Origin: Comamonadaceae bacterium | Lineage (GTDB): Bacteria; Pseudomonadota; Gammaproteobacteria; Burkholderiales; Burkholderiaceae_C | Direction: 5' to 3' | Assembly: GCA_947374705.1 (NCBI GenBank) | Contig: CANCDA010000013.1 | Coordinates: 1 to 24,559 of the forward strand | Length of the DNA stretch: 24,559 nt | In this document: positions 6,114 to 13,855 of the stretch, piece by piece | Position numbering within the stretch: position 1 is the first letter of the stretch | Layout: each line of letters begins with the position of its first letter | The notes under the pieces: generated by a model | The model's input: the letters and a program-made list of their open reading frames with translations, nothing else | The model's database searches: none | Told to the model about the DNA's origin: nothing | Position numbers and translations under genes: made by a program

Positions 6114-9011
6114 ATGCAAACCACCCTGAACCCACTCACCGCCACCCCGCGCGCTGATACAACCATGTCACGCCCAAGCCGCGAGAATGCGACCGACAAC
6201 CCATTGAGCCACTACCAGATACTGCGCCGCAATGGCGCGGTGGTGCCGTTCGAGCCCGCCAAGATTGCGGTGGCGATGATGAAGGCCTTTTTGGCGGTGC
6301 ACGGCACGCAAGGCGCGGCCTCGGCCAGCGTGCGCGAAGTGGTGGACAACCTGACTCAAACCGTGGTGCGCGCTTTGATGCGCTCACGCCCCGGTGGCGG
6401 CACTTTCCCTATTGAAGACATTCAAGACCAGGTCGAACTGGGTCTGATGCGCGGGGGCCACCACGAGATCGCTCGCGCCTACGTGCTGTACCGTGAAAAA
6501 CGCACCCAGGAACGCGCCACACAGTCCGCACCGCAAGCCCCCAAGGCCCCCGTGCTGCATACCATCGACAACGGTCAGCGCACCCCGCTGGATCTGGAGC
6601 GTCTGCAAGGCTTGATCGAAGCCGCTTGCAAAAATTTGGGTGCCGATGTCAAAGCCGATCCCATTTTTTCCGAAACCCTGCGCAACCTGTATGACGGCAT
6701 TCCGATGGAAGAGGTGTACAAAGCCTCCATCCTCGCCGCACGCACCCTGATCGAGAAAGACCCCGACTACACCTACGCCACGGCGCGCTTGCTGTTTCAC
6801 ACCATTGCCCGTGAAGTGCTAGGGCGGGACGTGCCCCCTTCTGAGATGGGTGAGGCCTATGTGGACTACTTTCCCGGCTTCATTAAGAAGGGCGTTGAGA
6901 ATGATTTGCTCGACGAGAAATTGCTGCAATTTGACTTGAAGCGCTTGGGCGCGGCCCTCAAGGCCGAGCGCGATTTGCAGTTTGACTACCTGGGTCTGCA
7001 AACCCTGTATGACCGCTACTTCTTGCACGTGCGCAAGAGCCGCATTGAGTTGCCGCAAGCCTTCTTCATGCGCGTGGCCATGGGCTTGTCCCTGGGTGAG
7101 ATTGACCGCGAAGCCCGCGCCATCGAGTTCTATGAAGTGCTGTCTTCGTTTGACTTCATGTCAAGCACGCCCACGCTGTTCAACGCAGGTACGCTGCGTT
7201 CGCAGCTTTCCAGTTGCTACCTGACGACCGTGCCCGATGATCTGGACGGCATCTACGAGTCCATCAAAGAAAATGCGCTGCTGTCCAAATTTGCTGGCGG
7301 CCTGGGCAACGACTGGACGCGTGTTCGTGCCCTGGGCGCGCACATCAAAGGCACCAACGGCGAATCGCAAGGCGTCGTGCCCTTCCTCAAGGTGGTGAAC
7401 GACACGGCTGTGGCGGTGAACCAAGGCGGCAAGCGCAAGGGCGCGGTCTGCACGTATCTGGAAACCTGGCACCTGGACATCGAAGAGTTCCTGGAGCTGC
7501 GCAAGAACACCGGCGATGACCGCCGCCGCACGCACGACATGAACACCGCCAACTGGATTCCTGACCTGTTCATGCGCCGCGTGATGGAAAAGGGAAGCTG
7601 GACGCTGTTCTCGCCCAACAACGTGCCCGACTTGCACGACAAGTTCGGTGCCGACTTTGAAACCGCCTACGTCGCCTACGAAACCAAGGCGGCTCGGGAT
7701 GAAATCAAACCTTCGCGCACCGTGCAAGCCGCTGACCTGTGGCGCAAGATGCTCACCATGTTGTTTGAAACCGGCCACCCCTGGATCACCTTCAAAGACG
7801 CCTGCAACGTGCGCTCACCCCAGCAACACGCGGGCGTGGTGCACTCCAGCAACCTGTGCACCGAGATCACGCTCAACACCAGCGACACCGAAACGGCAGT
7901 GTGCAACCTGGGTTCGGTCAATCTGCTGCAACACCTGAAAGACGGCCAACTCGATCACGTCAAGCTGCAAAAAACGATTTCCATCGCCATGCGCATGCTG
8001 GACAACGTGATCGACATCAACTACTACGCGGTTAAAAAAGCGCGCGACTCCAATATGCGCCACCGCCCGGTGGGCCTGGGCCTGATGGGCTTCCAGGACA
8101 GCCTGTACGAGCTGCGCATCCCCTATGCCAGCGACGCCGCTGTGGCTTTTGCAGACACCTCCATGGAGGCCATCTGCTACTACGCCTACTGGGCCTCTAC
8201 CGAGTTGGCCGCCGAGCGTGGCCGCTACTCCAGCTACAAGGGCTCGCTGTGGGACAAAGGTGTGATGCCTTTGGACACCCTGGACATGCTGGCCAGTGCA
8301 CGCGGTGGCTACGTGGAAGTAGATCGTTCATCCACCATGGACTGGGATGCTCTGCGCCAGAAAATCGCTCGCCACGGCATGCGCAACTCCAACTGCGTGG
8401 CCATTGCGCCGACAGCCACCATCTCCAACATCATTGGTGTGGATGCCTGCATTGAGCCTTGCTTCGGCAATCTCTCGGTCAAGTCCAACCTGTCCGGTGA
8501 ATTCACCGTCATTAACGGCTACTTGGTGCGCGACCTCAAGCGTCTGGGTCTGTGGGACGACGTGATGGTGATGGACCTCAAACATTTTGACGGTTCACTC
8601 AGCCCGATTGACCGCGTGCCGCAAGAACTGAAGTCGCTCTACGCCACGGCCTTCGAGATCGAAACACGTTGGCTCATCGAAGCGGCGGCACGTCGTCAAA
8701 AATGGATTGACCAAGCCCAAAGCTTGAACATCTATATGGCGGGCGCTTCGGGCAAGAAGCTTGACGAAACCTACAAACTCGCCTGGTTGCGCGGTCTTAA
8801 AACCACCTACTACCTGCGCACCATGTCAGCCACGCATGCGGAGAAATCCACCGTCACCGCAGGCCGAATGAATTCTGTCTCGTCGGGTGGCAGCAGCCCC
8901 AGTGCACTCGAAGCTGCGGCTGCTGTAGCGCAAGCGCAGATGAGCTCACAGGCGGCGACCGACATCAAGTTTTGTGCCATTGATGACCCAGGCTGCGAAT
9001 CCTGCCAATGA
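6114..9011 (+). CDS. nrdA: Class Ia ribonucleoside-diphosphate reductase, alpha subunit
   Basis: Large subunit of the aerobic ribonucleotide reductase, reducing NDPs to dNDPs in the cytoplasm with NrdB. At 965 residues it is about 200 longer than E. coli NrdA because it has two ATP-cone domains: residues about 33-130 (YQILRRNGAVVPFEPAKI) and about 147-240 (VLHTIDNGQRTPLDLERLQ), the latter aligning with the single E. coli cone. Active-site cysteines fit C368 (LSSCYLTT), C582 with E584 (NLCTEI, the thiyl-radical cysteine and acid) and C597. The mobile C-terminal pair is C961/C964 (PGCESCQ). The start at 6114 is preceded by GAGGA. nrdB follows after a 140-bp gap containing a long hairpin. NrdR boxes lie upstream. 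Confidence 0.97.
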   Translation: MQTTLNPLTATPRADTTMSRPSRENATDNPLSHYQILRRNGAVVPFEPAKIAVAMMKAFLAVHGTQGAASASVREVVDNLTQTVVRALMRSRPGGGTFPIEDIQDQVELGLMRGGHHEIARAYVLYREKRTQERATQSAPQAPKAPVLHTIDNGQRTPLDLERLQGLIEAACKNLGADVKADPIFSETLRNLYDGIPMEEVYKASILAARTLIEKDPDYTYATARLLFHTIAREVLGRDVPPSEMGEAYVDYFPGFIKKGVENDLLDEKLLQFDLKRLGAALKAERDLQFDYLGLQTLYDRYFLHVRKSRIELPQAFFMRVAMGLSLGEIDREARAIEFYEVLSSFDFMSSTPTLFNAGTLRSQLSSCYLTTVPDDLDGIYESIKENALLSKFAGGLGNDWTRVRALGAHIKGTNGESQGVVPFLKVVNDTAVAVNQGGKRKGAVCTYLETWHLDIEEFLELRKNTGDDRRRTHDMNTANWIPDLFMRRVMEKGSWTLFSPNNVPDLHDKFGADFETAYVAYETKAARDEIKPSRTVQAADLWRKMLTMLFETGHPWITFKDACNVRSPQQHAGVVHSSNLCTEITLNTSDTETAVCNLGSVNLLQHLKDGQLDHVKLQKTISIAMRMLDNVIDINYYAVKKARDSNMRHRPVGLGLMGFQDSLYELRIPYASDAAVAFADTSMEAICYYAYWASTELAAERGRYSSYKGSLWDKGVMPLDTLDMLASARGGYVEVDRSSTMDWDALRQKIARHGMRNSNCVAIAPTATISNIIGVDACIEPCFGNLSVKSNLSGEFTVINGYLVRDLKRLGLWDDVMVMDLKHFDGSLSPIDRVPQELKSLYATAFEIETRWLIEAAARRQKWIDQAQSLNIYMAGASGKKLDETYKLAWLRGLKTTYYLRTMSATHAEKSTVTAGRMNSVSSGGSSPSALEAAAAVAQAQMSSQAATDIKFCAIDDPGCESCQ

Positions 9012-9082
9012 AATAAAACCTGCTCATCACCGCATCGCATTTCACATGACCTCCATGTCGATGCTATTGAGCAACACAATGC

Positions 9083-9124
9083 AGCAGCGATGTGAATGAA
9101 GTCTTTTCATTTCATCTCGCTGCT
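9083..9124 (+). repeat. Long imperfect hairpin in the nrdA-nrdB gap
   Basis: AGCAGCGA at 9083-9090 pairs with TCGCTGCT at 9117-9124, and AATGAA at 9095-9100 pairs with TTCATT at 9106-9111 around a 5-nt loop GTCTT, with a small asymmetric internal region between. It ends 27 nt before the nrdB start and has no T tract after it, so it is more likely an mRNA processing or stability element than a terminator. Confidence 0.5.
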
Positions 9125-9151
9125 CTGATAATTCGCTGATTGGAAACATCT

Positions 9152-10330
9152 ATGTTGAACTGGGACGAAGAAGTCAAGCCCTCACCGCAAATCTCGCATG
9201 CAAGCAACCCGTTAAGCGGTCGCATGAACGAGCATCCCTCATTGGCAGCGGGATCCACCACGATCTCGCTGACTGACACGACAACACCTCAAGTCACAAA
9301 AACGGCGGCTCCGCACCGCATCAAGGCTTCAGACAAGCGCATCATCAACGGCCAGACCGACGTCAATCAATTGGTGCCGTTCAAGTACAAGTGGGCTTGG
9401 GAAAAATACCTGGCCACCTGCGCCAACCACTGGATGCCGCAAGAGGTCAACATGACCCGCGACATTGCGTTGTGGAAAGACCCGAACGGTCTCACCGAAG
9501 ACGAGCGCCGCATTGTCAAACGCAACCTCGGCTTCTTTGTCACCGCTGACTCACTCGCCGCCAACAACATCGTGTTGGGCACTTACCGCCACATCACAGC
9601 GCCTGAGTGCCGTCAGTTCTTGCTGCGTCAGGCTTTTGAAGAAGCGATTCATACCCACGCCTACCAGTACATTGTGGAGTCGCTGGGCCTGGACGAAGCC
9701 GAAATCTTCAACGCCTACAACGAAGTGCAGTCCATCCGTGACAAAGATCAATTTCTGATTCCGTTCATCGAAGCCATCAGCGACCCTCACTTCCACACTG
9801 GCACTTTTGAAACCGACCAGACACTGCTCAAATCCCTGATCGTCTTCGCCTGTCTGATGGAGGGCCTGTTCTTCTACGTCGGCTTCACGCAAATCCTGGC
9901 GCTGGGTCGGCAAAATAAGATGACGGGGGCAGCCGAGCAGTACCAGTACATCCTGCGTGATGAGTCCATGCACTGCAACTTCGGCATTGACTTGATCAAC
10001 CAACTCAAGCTTGAAAACCCCCAGTTGTGGACGCCTGAGTTCAAAGCCGAAATCAAAGCCCTGTTTGAGAAAGCGGTTGAACTGGAATACCGCTACGCGG
10101 AAGACACCATGCCCCGCGGCGTGTTGGGCATGAACGCCTCCATGTTCAAAGGCTACTTGCGCTACATCGCCAACCGACGTGCCACACAAATTGGCCTGGA
10201 GCCGCTGTTCCCCAACGAGGAAAATCCTTTCCCCTGGATGAGCGAAATGATTGACCTGAAGAAAGAGCGCAACTTCTTCGAAACCCGCGTGATCGAGTAT
10301 CAGTCGGGTGGCGCGCTCTCTTGGGATTAA
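9152..10330 (+). CDS. nrdB: Class Ia ribonucleoside-diphosphate reductase, beta subunit
   Basis: Ferritin-like subunit that houses the diiron-tyrosyl radical cofactor used by NrdA. It has 392 residues from ATG 9152. Ligands and radical residue are all present with family spacing: D133 (VTADSLAANN), E164 and H167 (FEEAIHTHAY), E237 (CLMEGLFFY), E271 and H274 (RDESMHCNF), and radical Tyr171. The first 60 residues are low in conservation and rich in Ser/Thr, as is common in this subgroup. An in-frame TTG at 9140 would add four residues, but ATG 9152 gives MLNWDEE, the usual start. The C-terminal tail that docks to NrdA is intact. It is presumably cotranscribed with nrdA. Confidence 0.96.
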   Translation: MLNWDEEVKPSPQISHASNPLSGRMNEHPSLAAGSTTISLTDTTTPQVTKTAAPHRIKASDKRIINGQTDVNQLVPFKYKWAWEKYLATCANHWMPQEVNMTRDIALWKDPNGLTEDERRIVKRNLGFFVTADSLAANNIVLGTYRHITAPECRQFLLRQAFEEAIHTHAYQYIVESLGLDEAEIFNAYNEVQSIRDKDQFLIPFIEAISDPHFHTGTFETDQTLLKSLIVFACLMEGLFFYVGFTQILALGRQNKMTGAAEQYQYILRDESMHCNFGIDLINQLKLENPQLWTPEFKAEIKALFEKAVELEYRYAEDTMPRGVLGMNASMFKGYLRYIANRRATQIGLEPLFPNEENPFPWMSEMIDLKKERNFFETRVIEYQSGGALSWD

Positions 10331-10410
10331 GACGGCTCAAATGCTTTTAAAAATTTCACAGCCCATAAATCTCGCCGCAGAGCGTGGCCATGGCCTGTGC
10401 ACCCGAGTTC

Positions 10411-10438
10411 ATGGTGTTGGGACTCTGCCCAGCACCAT
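10411..10438 (+). repeat. 11-bp hairpin upstream of the histone-like gene
   Basis: ATGGTGTTGGG at 10411-10421 pairs with CCCAGCACCAT at 10428-10438 (one G-U wobble) around a 6-nt loop ACTCTG. It is preceded by the 10-bp palindrome GGCCATGGCC at 10386-10395. It lacks a T tract. It may be the 3' end structure of nrdAB mRNA or part of the leader of the downstream gene. Confidence 0.4.
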
Positions 10439-10501
10439 GGATCGCTTTATGCAAACCAACGCGCATGAAGTGCTCTTTGTAAATTGATCAAGGAGAAAAT
10501 G

Positions 10502-10999
10502 ATGGCAACTGCAAAAAAACCAGCCGCAAAAAAGGCTGCTCCCGCGAAGAAAGCTCCAGCTAAAAAAGTTGTAGCGAAAAAAGCCCCTGCGAAGAAAGCA
10601 CCGGCTAAAAAAGTAGCCGCTACCAAAGCGCCAGCGAAGAAAGCTCCAGCTAAAAAAGTTGTAGCTAAAAAAGCGCCCGCTAAAAAAGCAGCAGCGAAGA
10701 AAGCCCCAGCCAAAAAAGTCGTCGCTAAAAAAGCCCCTGCCAAAAAAGCAGCCGCTAAAAAAGCACCGGCTAAAAAAGCTGTAGCGAAGAAAGCACCTGC
10801 AAAGAAGGCGCCAGCCAAAAAAGCAGCCGCTAAGAAACCCGCTGCCAAAAAGCCAGCCGCCAAAAAAGCAGCCAAGAAGCCGGCCGCCAAGAAAGCCGCG
10901 AAAGCACCCGCTGCCAAAGCTGCCCCGGCTGCGCCTGCGGCTCAGACCACTCTGAACCCGCAAGCCGCTTGGCCGTTTCCGACGGCCAGCAAGCCCTAA
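10502..10999 (+). CDS. Histone H1-like alanine/lysine/proline-rich DNA-binding protein
   Basis: A 165-residue, strongly basic protein made almost entirely of AKKAPAKK-type units from residue 4 to about 145, resembling the C-terminal domain of eukaryotic H1 and bacterial H1-like proteins such as those of Bordetella and Pseudomonas (AlgP-like). Such proteins bind DNA nonspecifically and are linked to nucleoid compaction. The last 17 residues differ (TTLNPQAAWPFPTASKP) and form an acidic-free, aromatic tail that recurs, as I recall, in Burkholderiales relatives. The Shine-Dalgarno AAGGAG at 10490-10495 lies 6 nt before ATG 10502; ATG 10499 is also in frame but too close. The DNA repeats are prone to slippage, so length may vary between strains. 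An intrinsic terminator follows. Confidence 0.88.
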   Translation: MATAKKPAAKKAAPAKKAPAKKVVAKKAPAKKAPAKKVAATKAPAKKAPAKKVVAKKAPAKKAAAKKAPAKKVVAKKAPAKKAAAKKAPAKKAVAKKAPAKKAPAKKAAAKKPAAKKPAAKKAAKKPAAKKAAKAPAAKAAPAAPAAQTTLNPQAAWPFPTASKP

Positions 11000-11016
11000 G
11001 CCACTTCACTGGCTTC

Positions 11017-11049
11017 AAGCCCGATGTCCCAAAGGCATCGGGCTTTTTT
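11017..11049 (+). terminator. Intrinsic terminator of the histone-like gene
   Basis: AAGCCCGATG at 11017-11026 pairs perfectly with CATCGGGCTT at 11036-11045 around a 9-nt loop, with the T run continuing to 11049. It lies 17 bp after the stop. On the minus strand no T tract follows, so it acts mainly on the plus strand. Confidence 0.9.
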
Positions 11050-11076
11050 GTGCACAATCCAAAGTTGAAATTGACT

Positions 11077-11979
11077 CTACAAACCCAATGCTTTGAGATC
11101 AACCGAGTAGTTCTGCGGGCCACGCTGCGCAATCTTGAGGGAACCCAATTGGTTGCCTAAAGCAGCGCAACGCGCCAAAGGCCAATCCCGCTCCAGGCCG
11201 AACAGCAAAGCGCCACGGTAGGCATCGCCGCAACCTGTCGGATCGACCACGGCGGTCGCCTGGACTGGGGCAACCAAAATCTTTTCGCCATCTACCCAGA
11301 CCTCGCTACCCTGGGCACCCAGTGTGACGATCAAGCCCTTGACCCGTTGCGAAATCTCCGCGTGGCTCCAGCCGGTGCGGTCACTGAGCATCTTGCCTTC
11401 ATAGTCATTGACGGTCACCCAGCTGGCCTGTTCAATGAAGCACGCAAGTTCATCGCCATTGAACATCGGCAGGCCTTGGCCCGGATCGAAGACGAAGGGG
11501 ATGTCGGCAGCCTTGAATTGCTCGGCATGTTGCAACATCGCATCCCGACCATCTGGCGAGATGATGCCAAGCTTGATATCTGGATGGGATTTGATCTGCG
11601 TCACGTGGGCCTGCATCATGGCGCCGGGGTGAAAGGCGGTGATTTGGTTATTGTCCTGATCGGTCATGATCAGCGCCTGAGCCGTGTAGGTTTCATTGAT
11701 CTGGCGCACGTAATCGGTGGCAATGCCCAGGTCGCGCAGGCGCTGTAGATAGCCCGCACCGTCATTACCTAAAGTGGCCATGGGCAGCGGTGAGCCGCCC
11801 AGTAATTTGAGTGCGTAAGCGATATTGCCCGCACAACCACCGAAGTCACGCCGCAAGGTGGGAACCAGAAAAGACACATTCAAAATGTGCAACTGGTCGG
11901 GCAAAATTTGCTCTGCAAATTTGCCCTCAAAGTTCATGATGGTGTCAAAAGCCAGAGAACCACAAATTAAAGTTGCCAT
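11077..11979 (-). CDS. PfkB-family carbohydrate/nucleoside kinase (adenosine kinase-like)
   Basis: A 300-residue PfkB-fold kinase. The N terminus MATLICGSLAFDTIMNFEGK and the glycine-rich GGCAGNIAYALKLLGG (about 47-62) are typical of the family's substrate domain; the C-terminal signature is DPTGCGDAYRGAL with catalytic D252. The anion-hole motif is GCGD instead of the usual GAGD. The substrate cannot be fixed from sequence; this subgroup is often annotated as adenosine or ribokinase-like. ATG 11979 gives the family's usual start, 16 nt after the stop of the zinc-ribbon gene; an extended reading frame beginning at 12135 overlaps that gene and is rejected. It is the last gene of the acc-prmA minus-strand run. 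Confidence 0.88.
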   Translation of the reverse strand: MATLICGSLAFDTIMNFEGKFAEQILPDQLHILNVSFLVPTLRRDFGGCAGNIAYALKLLGGSPLPMATLGNDGAGYLQRLRDLGIATDYVRQINETYTAQALIMTDQDNNQITAFHPGAMMQAHVTQIKSHPDIKLGIISPDGRDAMLQHAEQFKAADIPFVFDPGQGLPMFNGDELACFIEQASWVTVNDYEGKMLSDRTGWSHAEISQRVKGLIVTLGAQGSEVWVDGEKILVAPVQATAVVDPTGCGDAYRGALLFGLERDWPLARCAALGNQLGSLKIAQRGPQNYSVDLKALGL

Positions 11980-11995
11980 AAATATAAAGGAAGTG

Positions 11996-12931
11996 TCAGG
12001 GGTAAAACGCGAGAATACGGTAGCCAGCAACGCGGTCCACGCCCTCTTGCTTGCTAACCGAAAGGGTGAGCGAGGCACTGGACTCTGAGGTCGGTGCCAG
12101 ATGGTCAGATTTGAAGCCCAGGACGTCCGCCCCAATCACGCGTCTAATCAGCGATTGATCTTGGGCGTCCGTCAAGGAAATTTCAATGGATGGTAGGGCC
12201 AACGCCATCGGTGCGGTATTTTTAAGCGTGAAATTCAGCTGGTATACATCTGCGCTGAGTTTGTTGAAAGAAGAGCTGTCCATTACGATGGACTCGATCT
12301 GGCGCAAGGGCGATACCTTGCACTGCACCCACTCACACATCAGTTCTAGCACGGGTTTGATCTCGGGGGCCTGAGCAGCAATGCGGTCGCGCTCATGCAG
12401 CAAGGCTTGGAAGATGAGCCCTGCACTCAGCAGCAGCGCAGTGAGATACAGGCTGGCACTCACCCAGAGTTTGCGCGGCTTAGAAACGCTGGACTGAAGT
12501 CGCATGAAAGAGGGCTGGTGCACCTCATCAACCAACTCGGTTTGAGACGGCGCATCGCCCATGGCGAGTTCTTCAATAAAGGTCTCGCCGACGATGGTCT
12601 CGTCCGAAGACCTTTGCGTGTGAACGGTTGCATGAGACGATTCGAACTCGCGCGAGTCATCTAAGGTAGGCTCAATCTTGGGCGGCTCCGCTTGGCGATG
12701 GATCGCCTCCTCAACCGGTGCAATAGGTGAGTGTGCCTCAGAGACTTCGTGCGCATCCGCAGGCGGGGGCGGGGGCGCATCAATGTCGTCGGTAAAGGCT
12801 TGCATGTGTACAGAGGCATCAAAAACCTCATCACACTGACCGCAGCGTACCCAACCTTCAGAAATACGCAGCTGGTCTGGCACGACCTTGAACATGGTCA
12901 TGCAGGCAGGGCAACGTGTGATCAAACTCAT
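11996..12931 (-). CDS. Zinc-ribbon (MJ0042-type) and DUF3426 membrane protein
   Basis: A 311-residue protein. The N terminus is a zinc ribbon with C7-x2-C10 and C30-x2-C33 (RCPACMTMFKV and VRCGQCDEVFDA), an MJ0042-type finger. An acidic/proline-rich linker (about 45-150) precedes one transmembrane segment at about 155-177. The remaining 130 residues are a predicted external DUF3426 domain with the conserved cysteines CEWVQCKV. The function of the family is unknown. No Shine-Dalgarno sequence is seen; a -10-like TACAAT (12945 down to 12940) lies 8 nt before the start, inside the 33-bp gap after prmA, so it may have its own start site in addition to read-through from accBC-prmA. Confidence 0.87.
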   Translation of the reverse strand: MSLITRCPACMTMFKVVPDQLRISEGWVRCGQCDEVFDASVHMQAFTDDIDAPPPPPADAHEVSEAHSPIAPVEEAIHRQAEPPKIEPTLDDSREFESSHATVHTQRSSDETIVGETFIEELAMGDAPSQTELVDEVHQPSFMRLQSSVSKPRKLWVSASLYLTALLLSAGLIFQALLHERDRIAAQAPEIKPVLELMCEWVQCKVSPLRQIESIVMDSSSFNKLSADVYQLNFTLKNTAPMALALPSIEISLTDAQDQSLIRRVIGADVLGFKSDHLAPTSESSASLTLSVSKQEGVDRVAGYRILAFYP

Positions 12932-12964
12932 GGGGGTCGATTGTAGGATGCCCCCCGGCTCACA

Positions 12965-13855
12965 TCACAAACGCGCAGTCATCAAAACCCAACCCTCTTG
13001 CGTTTGCGCAACGCTCAATTGGCAGTAAGGCGCATAGGCTTGAATCAATTCGTCTGTCTGCCGCTCCAGGATGCCGGCCAGCACCAAGGCGCCACCGGCA
13101 GCCACGCGGGCGCACAGCAGCGGAGCGAGTACTTTCAGGGGGGTGGCCAGGATATTGGCCAGCACAGTCTGGTACTGACCGCTGATCTGCTCAGGCAGCC
13201 CCGCTTGGAGCTTGACCTGGTTCGCATCCGCATTCAAGACGGTGGCCGTGACCGCCGCATCATCAATATCCAAGGCGTCGATCTCCAGTGCGCCATATTT
13301 AGCCGCACCAATCGCCAGAATGCCCGATCCACAACCGTAATCCAGCACACGACCTAAACCACCTCGTTGGTCAGCATGTTGTGCGATCCAGCGCAAACAC
13401 ATGCGCGTGGTTGGATGTGTGCCCGTGCCAAACGCCAAACCCGGGTCCAAGCGGATGATGGTTTTGGCCTGGGCGGGTGGCTCATGCCAGGTCGGCACGA
13501 TCCAAAAATCGGGCGTGATTTCGACAGGGGCAAACTGCGACTGCGTCAAACGCACCCAGTCTTGTTCGGGCACATCATGAATGCCCAGCATATGGCAATT
13601 CTCAAAAAAATCCTGCGCCTGCAACAAGGCTTCAGCCTCCTTGGCCGAGGCCTGATCCGGGAACAGCGCTAGCACTCGGGAGCGTTGCCAGCCGTCTTGC
13701 GGGGGCGGCATGCCGGGCTCGCCAAACAGGGCTTGCTCGGCCTCGGTATGGGCATCGGCATCTTCCACACTGACGCTCAAGGCGTCCAACGCATCGAGTG
13801 CATCACTCAAAGCCTCCACGCGGTCTTGCGGGCATAACAGTCGAAGTTCAATCAT
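12965..13855 (-). CDS. prmA: Ribosomal protein L11 methyltransferase PrmA
   Basis: S-adenosylmethionine-dependent enzyme that trimethylates ribosomal protein L11. From ATG 13855 it is 296 residues, close to the family length. The small N-terminal substrate-recognition domain starts MIELRLLCPQ. The catalytic domain has GLAFGTGTHPTTRMCL, the SAM-binding VLDYGCGSGILAIGAAK and the NILATPLKVLAPLL motif corresponding to the family's NIxxxPL. ATG 13855 overlaps the accC stop as ATGA, the reason for preferring it to an upstream in-frame start at 13876. Linkage of prmA with accBC occurs in other proteobacteria. Confidence 0.95.
   Translation of the reverse strand: MIELRLLCPQDRVEALSDALDALDALSVSVEDADAHTEAEQALFGEPGMPPPQDGWQRSRVLALFPDQASAKEAEALLQAQDFFENCHMLGIHDVPEQDWVRLTQSQFAPVEITPDFWIVPTWHEPPAQAKTIIRLDPGLAFGTGTHPTTRMCLRWIAQHADQRGGLGRVLDYGCGSGILAIGAAKYGALEIDALDIDDAAVTATVLNADANQVKLQAGLPEQISGQYQTVLANILATPLKVLAPLLCARVAAGGALVLAGILERQTDELIQAYAPYCQLSVAQTQEGWVLMTARL

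Noticed and set aside
10409..10963. Minus-strand frames opposite the H1-like gene encoding Ala/Phe/Gly-rich repeats
   Set aside because: They are the antisense readings of the AKKAP repeats. The plus strand has an SD, ATG and terminator in the right places.
11980..12135. N-terminal extension of the PfkB kinase frame
   Set aside because: It overlaps the DUF3426 coding sequence and does not resemble PfkB; MATLICGSL at 11979 is the natural start.
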